In this document: positions 58,716-64,000 of the stretch, piece after piece
How positions within the stretch are numbered: position 1 is the stretch's first letter
How the letters are laid out: every line of letters begins with the position of its first letter
Source: Tautonia plasticadhaerens
GTDB lineage: Bacteria; Planctomycetota; Planctomycetia; Isosphaerales; Isosphaeraceae
Direction: 5' to 3'
DNA: 64,000 nucleotides
NCBI RefSeq assembly: GCF_007752535.1
Contig: NZ_CP036426.1
Coordinates: forward strand, 2,790,001-2,854,000
Position numbers and translations under genes: made by a program
Notes under the pieces: model-generated
Seen by the model: only the letters and a program-made list of their open reading frames with translations
What the model was told of the DNA's origin: nothing
Database searches by the model: none

Positions 58716-59940
58716 GTGAAGCGTCACTCGTTAATCTTCGGGTAGAGGTGCCTCAGCTTGATCCGGGCGTCCTCGGTGGTGAAGTGCCACTCGACGCCCA
58801 CCTGTTTGGCGTTCCGGCGCTCGCCCCAGGCGCCGGCCTCCCCGGCCACCTCGTCCTGCACCGCGATGCGCCGGTCCAGGCACTGCCGCGTCAACACCGA
58901 CAGCTCGATCTCGGCGACGTTCAGCCAGCTGCCGTGCTTCGGCGTGTGCACCAGCTCCAGTCGCCGCGCCAACCGCAAGGCCTCGGCCGGCTCGAACGCC
59001 TTGTACAGCGACGCCAGCGAATGGGTCACGAGGTTGTCGCAGACCAGCGTGATCCGCTCGGCCTCGGCGTGGCGCGGGTCGTCCACCAGCCGCTGCACCC
59101 GGTGGGCCCAGTCCACGGCCGTCTTCGCCTCGGTCACGCGCACGTCGCGCCAGCCGGCCAGCGGCTCGACGAACATCCACACCGTGCAGGTCCCCTCGCG
59201 GACATACTCGTAGTCGACCCGGGCCGGGCGTCCGGGCGCCGCCGGCGATGGCCGCCGCGCCTCGGCGATCAGCTGCTTGGGCTGTTCGTCCATGCAGACG
59301 ACGGGGCGCCTCGGATCATACGGGCGCCGGTAGGCCTCCAGGACCTGCTCCATCTGGCAGACGAAGGCCGCGTCCTGCTCCGGCGGGATGCACCACATCC
59401 GCCTGAGCCACGGCTTCAGCGCGCTTTTTTCAAAGAGCGGCGGACGGTCTCGTGCGAGACCGCCGCGACGACCTCCAACTCCACCAGGCGCTCGGCCAGC
59501 AGCCGGAGCGACCAGCGGGCCAGGCCCCTGGGCGGCTGCGAGCAGGCCAGGGCCGTCAACCGCGCCTCGTTCTCGCCGCCGAGTTTGGGGACCGCCGACG
59601 GGGTCCGCGGCCTGCGCTGCAGCAGCGCCATCGGCCCGTGCTCGACGGCCCGCTTGCGCCACGACTCCAGGCTGCGGGTCGTGACGCCGAACGCCTCGGC
59701 GATCTTCGCGTCGGGCCAGGCCGGCCCGTCGGGCCCCTGGTCGCACTTGAGCAGGGCCTGAGCCCGCTGCACCTTCCAGCCGGCGATGTTGCCCTTGCGG
59801 ACCAGGCGAGCCAGCTCGGCCCGCTCTTCGGCCGTCAGCTTCAGGACGTACTTCTTTGCCATGGCAACCCCCCCGGCGAGCCACGATGCGGCCGGACAAG
59901 GGGGGTCATTTTACCCGAAAATCAGCGAGTGACGCTTCAC
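58716..59940 (-). mobile_element. IS630-like insertion sequence (copy a)
   Basis: A 1225-base element with inverted repeats GTGAAGCGTCACTCG and CGAGTGACGCTTCAC and a TA on each side (58714-58715 and 59941-59942), the target of the IS630/Tc1 superfamily. The left TA lies within the CTAG produced by the IS701-like element. Its transposase is on the minus strand. A second copy, in the opposite orientation, begins at 63889 and is identical over the 112 bases visible. Confidence 0.9.
58724..59862 (-). CDS. IS630-family transposase with programmed -1 frameshift
   Basis: Two frames. The first (59862-59416) has KKYVLKLTAEERAELARLVR and a helix-turn-helix pair (DAKIAEAFGVTTRSLESW). The second starts with SALKPWLRRMWCIPPEQDAA and carries the DDE acid residues: VVCMDEQPKQL, ITLVCDNLVTHSL and KHGSWLNVAEIELSVL. 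They are joined by a slippery A6G run (59426-59431 on the complement): a -1 shift turns LKKAR into LKKSALKPW, the family consensus. This is a normal mechanism for making the full transposase and not a defect. Start at the ATG at 59862. Confidence 0.9.
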
Positions 59941-59942
59941 TA

Positions 59943-60789
59943 GGGCCTACTGACAATCACTTGCGGTAGCTGGGCGGCCTGTGATCGACTGGATAATCCG
60001 ATCGACCCCAGGGAGGCCCCCCGATGCGGCGATTCGAGATGGACGACGAGCGGTTCCGACGCATCGTTCACCTGTTGCCCGGCAAGCCGGGCGACCCCGG
60101 GGCCACCGCCAAGGACAACCGCCTGTTCCTCGATGCGGTCCTCTGGATCGCACGCACCGGCGCCCCCTGGCCGGACCTGCCGGCCCGGTTCGGCCCCTAC
60201 GACACGGCCTATCAGCGGTTCAACCGCTGGGCCAAGAAGGGCGTCTGGGCCCGCATCCTGGAGGCCCTGGGCGGCGACGCCGACCTGGAGTACCTGCTGA
60301 TCGATTCGACGGCCATTCGCGCGCATCGGCACGCCGCCGGCGCGCGAAAAAAAGCGGCGATCAGGCCCTCGGTCGCTCCCGGGGCGGGCTGACGACGAAG
60401 CTGCACCTGGCCGCCGACGCCCTGGGCAACCCGGTGCGGCTGATCCTCACCGGCGGGCAGGCGCACGACATGTCGCAGGCCGGGCCGTTGATCGATGGGA
60501 TCGAATGCGAGCACGTCATTGCGGACAAGGGGTACGACAGCGGCCCGTTCGTCGCGGCGATCAAGTCGGCCGGCGCCGCGGCGGTGATCCCTTCGCGGTC
60601 GAACCGCCGCGAGTCCCGTCCGATGGACGCCCACCTGTACCGGGAGCGGAATCAGGTAGAGCGGCTCATCGGCCGACTGAAGGAATGCCGTCGGGTGGCG
60701 ACCCGCTACGAGAAGACCGCCCGCAACTACCTGGCCTTCTGCCAGTTAGCCTCCGCAATGGTCCTCCTGGCGTGATTGTCAGTAGGCCC
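59943..60789 (+). mobile_element. IS5/IS427-like insertion sequence (copy b)
   Basis: An 847-base element whose ends are 18-19 base perfect inverted repeats (AGGGCCTACTGACAATCAC and its complement, at 59942-59960 and 60772-60790). TA flanks both ends (59941-59942, 60790-60791). It directly follows the IS630-like right end and directly precedes the second IS701-like element. Confidence 0.88.
60024..60775 (+). CDS. IS5/IS427-family transposase with programmed -1 frameshift
   Basis: The first frame starts at ATG 60024 (MDDERFRRIVHLLPGKPGD, FLDAVLWIARTGAPWPDLP, LIDSTAIRAHRHAAG) and meets an A7 run at 60347-60353. The second frame continues with KKSGDQALGRSRGGLTTKLH, HVIADKGYDSG and YRERNQVERLIGRLKECRR. 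A -1 slip on the A7 tract joins them to a DDE transposase of about 250 residues, which is the standard strategy for this IS group. All acidic residues are present, so it may be functional. Confidence 0.88.
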
Positions 60790-60792
60790 TAA

Positions 60793-62291
60793 TATTACAG
60801 CGCAGGTTCTCTCGCCCTACTTTTTACGCCGCGTCGCCGCAGTTCGGCAAGCCTCCGCTTGCGGTGACTGACGGCGGCCCGACGGTTCCGCTCGCGACGC
60901 CATTCCGACCACCGCAGGATCTCGCCGACGTCCCACGCCCGCACCTCCAGCAAGTGCACCAGCAGGGCACGCACCTCGGGAACGCTCATCTGCGACGCTT
61001 TTTCCCCCCAGCCGCACCCGCTGGAGCACCAGGAAGGCCAGGGCCAGCATGGACAGGGCCGTATGGTGATGCCAGCCGGCCCAGCCCCGCGTCTCGTACT
61101 CGTCCAGGCCGCATTCCCCCTCGGCCGACTGGATGTCCTCCTCGGTCGTCCAGCGCGTCGCCCGCACCTGCGCCAGCTTCGGCAGCGGCACCTCGACCGG
61201 GGCATGGGAGCGGTGATATTTCAGCTCGGGCTCCCGGCCCAGCGACCGACGCACCAGCAGCCGCTCACGCGGGCCGGGCAGGCCCCCTTCGCTGAACCAG
61301 GCCCACACCTCGGCGTACTCGTAGGCCCGCGGCCCCTGGCTCCCTTCGGCCACCGTCAGCCGGCACCACGCCGTCGCCGGCAAGGCCGCGACCACCTCGT
61401 CCACGCGCCGGGCCTCCCCGACGACCAGGGGCTGCGTGCACGGCCGGCCACGCTTCGGCCTGGGCCGCTCCTCGGCGGGATCACCTGCGGCTCGCCGGTC
61501 CAGACCCGGGCATCGGCCGAGCTGTCCAGCACGTACCGCTTGCCGAGTTGCCGGACGCCCTGCACGAAGGTCGGGCTGTCGCCGTAGACGCCGTCGCCGC
61601 CGACCCAGCGGAACGGCACCCCCTCGGCGACCGCGTCGGCGGCCATCGCCAGGGCCAGCTCCGGTTTGGTGCGGAAGATCACGCCGGCGGGCACCCCGGC
61701 CTCCTCGCGGCGTTCGCCATCGGCGGCCCACTCCTCGGGCAGGAACAGCCGCCGATCGAGGGACGTGTGACCCTTGACCGAGCAGTAGTCGGCGAAGACG
61801 GCGACCTGGCAGTTGTCGGTCCGCCCCAGCGGGCCGGAGTACTGCCGCTTGACGCCGACGGACTTGGTCCCCTTCTTGGGGAACCCGGTCTCGTCGGCAT
61901 TCCAGGCGGCATCGTCGTCGGCCAGCACCTCCAGGACGCAGCCGCGCAGCTGCTTGAGGATCGCGCCGTCGGACCAGACGCCGGTGCTGATGAAGGCTTG
62001 CAGCGAGCGCACCGGGCCGCCGCTCATCGCCTGGGCGAGGTTCTCGATGCTGCGACGCTCGCCGCCGTGGAGCAGGCCCTGGACGAAGCGGCGCGCGTGG
62101 ACCTGATTCTCGTCGCGGCCGAAGAGGGGTGCGAAGCGGTCGAGGAAGCGGTCGAGTTCGGGCTTGAGGGCCAGGAGCTGCTGTTCGTCCACGAGCGATC
62201 GCCTCGGGAGGTCCGATGGGACTCACGAATGATCGCTCGTGTACCCGAAGCCATTGCGGCGTAGAAGAGAGGACCGACCTGCGCTGTAGTA
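60793..62291 (-). mobile_element. IS701-like insertion sequence (copy b)
   Basis: Its ends TA(T/C)TACAGCGCAGGT are inverted repeats at 60793-60807 and 62277-62291. The flanks are CTAA on the left (60789-60792) and CTAG on the right (62292-62295): both fit YTAR but they differ, so the element either lost its duplication or arose by recombination. Its transposase is related to, but not closely similar to, that of copy a. Confidence 0.75.
60795..62192 (-). pseudogene. IS701-family transposase (copy b), two frameshifts
   Basis: From the ATG at 62192: LLALKPELDRFLDRFAPLF, AWNADETGFPKKGTKSVGV (first Asp) and RWVGGDGVYGDSP (second Asp). The frame shifts at about 61473-61482, continues with GRPCTQPLVVGEARRVDEVV and GWHHHTALSMLALAFLVLQR, and shifts again near 61000-61010 in a CCCCCC tract. 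The C-terminal tail ends near 60795. Two shifts make inactivity likely unless both are sequencing errors. Confidence 0.75.
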
Positions 62292-62295
62292 CTAG

Positions 62296-63885
62296 TTACT
62301 GGTGCGAAATAGGCACGTTTCCTGGCCTCTGGTACGCTGATGGCATACCCGGGAACCGCACCAACCGGACCGCTGGAACATCGGAGCCATGCTCGGGAAT
62401 CGATATTCCCGGACCGACCTGTTCGCCTTGGTCCCCCAGCTCGACCTCCGCTTCGAGCCGCAGCTGGAGCAGCTCGACCGCCTGCTCGACGACGACGAGC
62501 TGTTCGACCGGGTCCGCGACGACCTGGCGCGCCGCCACCCCAAGACCCGCTCCCGCGGCCGGCCCTCCACCCCGGTCGAGGTCATCCTCCGGATGCTGGT
62601 GGTCATGCGGCTCTACGGCTGGAGCTACGCCCAGGCCGAGTACTTCGTCAACGACAGCCTCGTGCTCCGGCAGTTCTGCCGGGCCTACCTCGAGAAGGTC
62701 CCCGACGACACCGCGCTGATCCGCTGGGCCAGCACGATCGGCCCCGAGACGCTGCAGGCGCTCAACGACCGGGTCGTCCAGCTGGCCCGCGGCCTGAAGG
62801 TGACCCGCGGCCGCAAGCTCCGGGTCGACACCACGGCGGTGGAGACCGACATCCACTTCCCCACCGACAGCGGCCTGCCGGGCGATGGCGTGCGGGTCGT
62901 CTCGCGGCTGCTGCGGCGGGCCAAGGCGGCCCTGGGCGAGGCGGCCGCCGGGCTGGGCGAGGCGTTCCGCAGCCGGGTCCGCACCGTCCGCACGCTGTCC
63001 CAGCAGCTGCACCGCCTCGCCCGCCGCAAGGGGGATCAGGGCCGCGCGGCGATGAAGGCGGCCTACGGCCGGCTCATCGCCACGGCGAGGCGCACCGGCG
63101 CCCAGGGCAAGCGGGTGCTGAAGGCCCTGCGGGGGCGGGCCGACGAACCGGCGACGCGGCGGCTCGCCGCCCGGCTCGAGGAGGTCCTGCCGCGGCTGAG
63201 CCAGGGGATCCGGCAGGCCGAGCGACGGGTGCTCGAGGGGGAGTCGGTGCCGGCCGGCGAGAAGCTGCTCTCGCTCTTCGAGCCGCACACGCAGGTGATC
63301 CCCCGGTTCAAGGCCGGCAAGGCGGTCGAGTTCGGCCGCAAGCTGCGGCTCGACGAGGTCGAGGGCGGGCTGATCAGCGGCTACGCCATCCTGGAGCGGG
63401 GCGGCGGCCAGGACCAGCCGCACCTGCCCGACAGCCTGGCCAACCACCGGCGGCAGTTCGGCCGGCCGCCGGACCTGCTGGCCGGCGACCGGGGGCTGGA
63501 GTCGGCCGAGAACGAGCGGCTGGCCCGAGAGGCGGGGGTCAGGCACGTGGCGTTGCCGCACGTCGGCAAGGCGCCGCCGGGGCGTCGGGCGGAGGAGCGG
63601 GGCCGGCGATTCAAGCGGGCCTATCGGTTCCGGGCGGGGATCGAGGGGCGGATCCACGTGCTGCGGCGGGATTATGGGTTGAAGCGTTGCCGGTACCGCG
63701 GCGAGCGGGGCTTCGGCCGCTGGGCCGGCTGGGGGATCCTGGCCCACAACCTGGCGAAGGTCGCGGACGCGGGGGCGAGCAGGTAAGCCGGGCAAGGCGG
63801 CGGGGAAACCGTCCGATCCGACCGGGGTCGCGTCGCGGGGCACACGGAGATCCAGCGACCAACACACATAATTTCGCACCAGTAA
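62296..63885 (+). mobile_element. ISNCY-like insertion sequence with CTAG target duplication
   Basis: A 1590-base element with perfect inverted repeats TTACTGGTGCGAAAT and ATTTCGCACCAGTAA at its ends, flanked by CTAG on both sides (62292-62295 and 63886-63889). The left CTAG is shared with the right end of the second IS701-like element and the right CTAG with the second IS630-like element. Confidence 0.85.
62389..63786 (+). CDS. ISNCY-family transposase
   Basis: A 465-residue intact transposase. YSRTDLFALVPQLDLRFEP, WSYAQAEYFVNDSLVLRQF, LRVDTTAVETDIHFPTDSG (catalytic Asp), HTQVIPRFKAGKAVEFGRK, LLAGDRGLESAENERLA (second Asp), IEGRIHVLRRDYGLKRCRYR (Glu) and GWGILAHNLAKVA identify the ISNCY group (ISLbi1/IS1202-like). 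It has no frameshift, unlike the neighbouring transposases, and could be functional. Confidence 0.9.
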   Translation: MLGNRYSRTDLFALVPQLDLRFEPQLEQLDRLLDDDELFDRVRDDLARRHPKTRSRGRPSTPVEVILRMLVVMRLYGWSYAQAEYFVNDSLVLRQFCRAYLEKVPDDTALIRWASTIGPETLQALNDRVVQLARGLKVTRGRKLRVDTTAVETDIHFPTDSGLPGDGVRVVSRLLRRAKAALGEAAAGLGEAFRSRVRTVRTLSQQLHRLARRKGDQGRAAMKAAYGRLIATARRTGAQGKRVLKALRGRADEPATRRLAARLEEVLPRLSQGIRQAERRVLEGESVPAGEKLLSLFEPHTQVIPRFKAGKAVEFGRKLRLDEVEGGLISGYAILERGGGQDQPHLPDSLANHRRQFGRPPDLLAGDRGLESAENERLAREAGVRHVALPHVGKAPPGRRAEERGRRFKRAYRFRAGIEGRIHVLRRDYGLKRCRYRGERGFGRWAGWGILAHNLAKVADAGASR

Positions 63886-63888
63886 CTA

Positions 63889-64000
63889 GTGAAGCGTCAC
63901 TCGCTGATTTTCGGGTAAAATGACCCCCCTTGTCCGGCCGCATCGTGGCTCGCCGGGGGGGTTGCCATGGCAAAGAAGTACGTCCTGAAGCTGACGGCCG
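63889..64000 (+). mobile_element. IS630-like insertion sequence (copy b), 5' end only
   Basis: The last 112 bases start with the GTGAAGCGTCACTCG inverted repeat after TA at 63887-63888, and the transposase ATG (MAKKYVLKL) is at 63967. They are identical to the corresponding end of copy a but inverted relative to it. The rest lies beyond the window. Confidence 0.88.

Noticed and set aside
59416-59431. IS630a transposase break as an inactivating mutation
   Set aside because: The break sits on an A6G slippery run, which this family uses for programmed -1 frameshifting, and the joined product matches the family consensus.
60347-60353. IS5b transposase break as a pseudogene mark
   Set aside because: An A7 tract at the expected position gives a programmed -1 shift that restores a full DDE transposase.

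Overview
The window is very GC-rich DNA with long antisense shadow frames, and its gene content points to a planctomycete, most likely of the Isosphaeraceae (an inference; no rRNA gene is present to confirm it). The indicators are a DUF1559 pseudopilin-like protein followed by a small lipoprotein, planctomycete-style multi-domain secreted cytochromes, a CRTAC1/ASPIC-UnbV plus TPR gene set, and a Pfa-type secondary lipid synthase. No tRNA, rRNA or CRISPR array was seen.

Layout. 1-12.6 kb is housekeeping and accessory material: the 3' end of a bifunctional nuclease gene, a PPP-type phosphatase, several hypotheticals, a secreted thioredoxin/cytochrome/copper-monooxygenase-like fusion, a hybrid histidine kinase, and a + strand run of lipoyl-like protein, Nudix hydrolase, thymidylate kinase and DNA polymerase III delta'. 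12.9-22 kb (minus strand) holds a PQQ-type dehydrogenase fused to cytochrome c domains, a three-gene TPR/VCBS/TPR operon, and the DUF1559 pair. 22.5-23.3 kb is a membrane protein gene broken at a homopolymer.

23.4-43.9 kb (minus strand) is the centrepiece: eleven closely packed genes, several with 4-8 bp overlaps, read as one operon. Two large multidomain synthases lead it: [two nitronate-monooxygenase/enoyl-reductase-like domains - KS - AT - ACP - KR] and [catalytically dead KS - AT - DH-like - phosphopantetheinyl transferase]. They are followed by a discrete ACP, an alpha/beta hydrolase, two short-chain dehydrogenases, two paralogous zinc-ribbon methyltransferases, a FtsX-type permease with its ATPase, and a GlpD-like dehydrogenase. 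I infer that it makes, tailors and exports an unidentified long-chain lipid or polyketide. The AT-rich gap at 43942-44247 probably carries its promoter.

44.2-49.2 kb contains a secreted hypothetical whose N-terminal part includes dispersed palindromic repeats, a nitrilase-superfamily amidohydrolase coupled to a GNAT acetyltransferase, a Tat-exported phosphoesterase and a glycine-rich RRM protein with a good terminator. 49.2-55.4 kb is decaying: remnants of two methyltransferase genes, a DUF2325 protein, a frameshifted serpin fused to unrelated domains, and an IS3/ISAzo13 chimera. From 56.3 kb to the end is a train of seven insertion sequences (IS5-like, IS701-like, IS630-like, second IS5-like, second IS701-like, ISNCY-like, second IS630-like). 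They abut one another with only CTAG, CTAA, TA or a base or two between them, and the first truncates a gene next to a DUF421 gene.

Caution: several real genes (thymidylate kinase, the membrane protein, the serpin, the IS transposases) are broken by single-base indels, often in G or C runs and mostly reading as a missing base. This looks more like homopolymer undercalling in the assembly than biology and should be checked before inferring gene loss.
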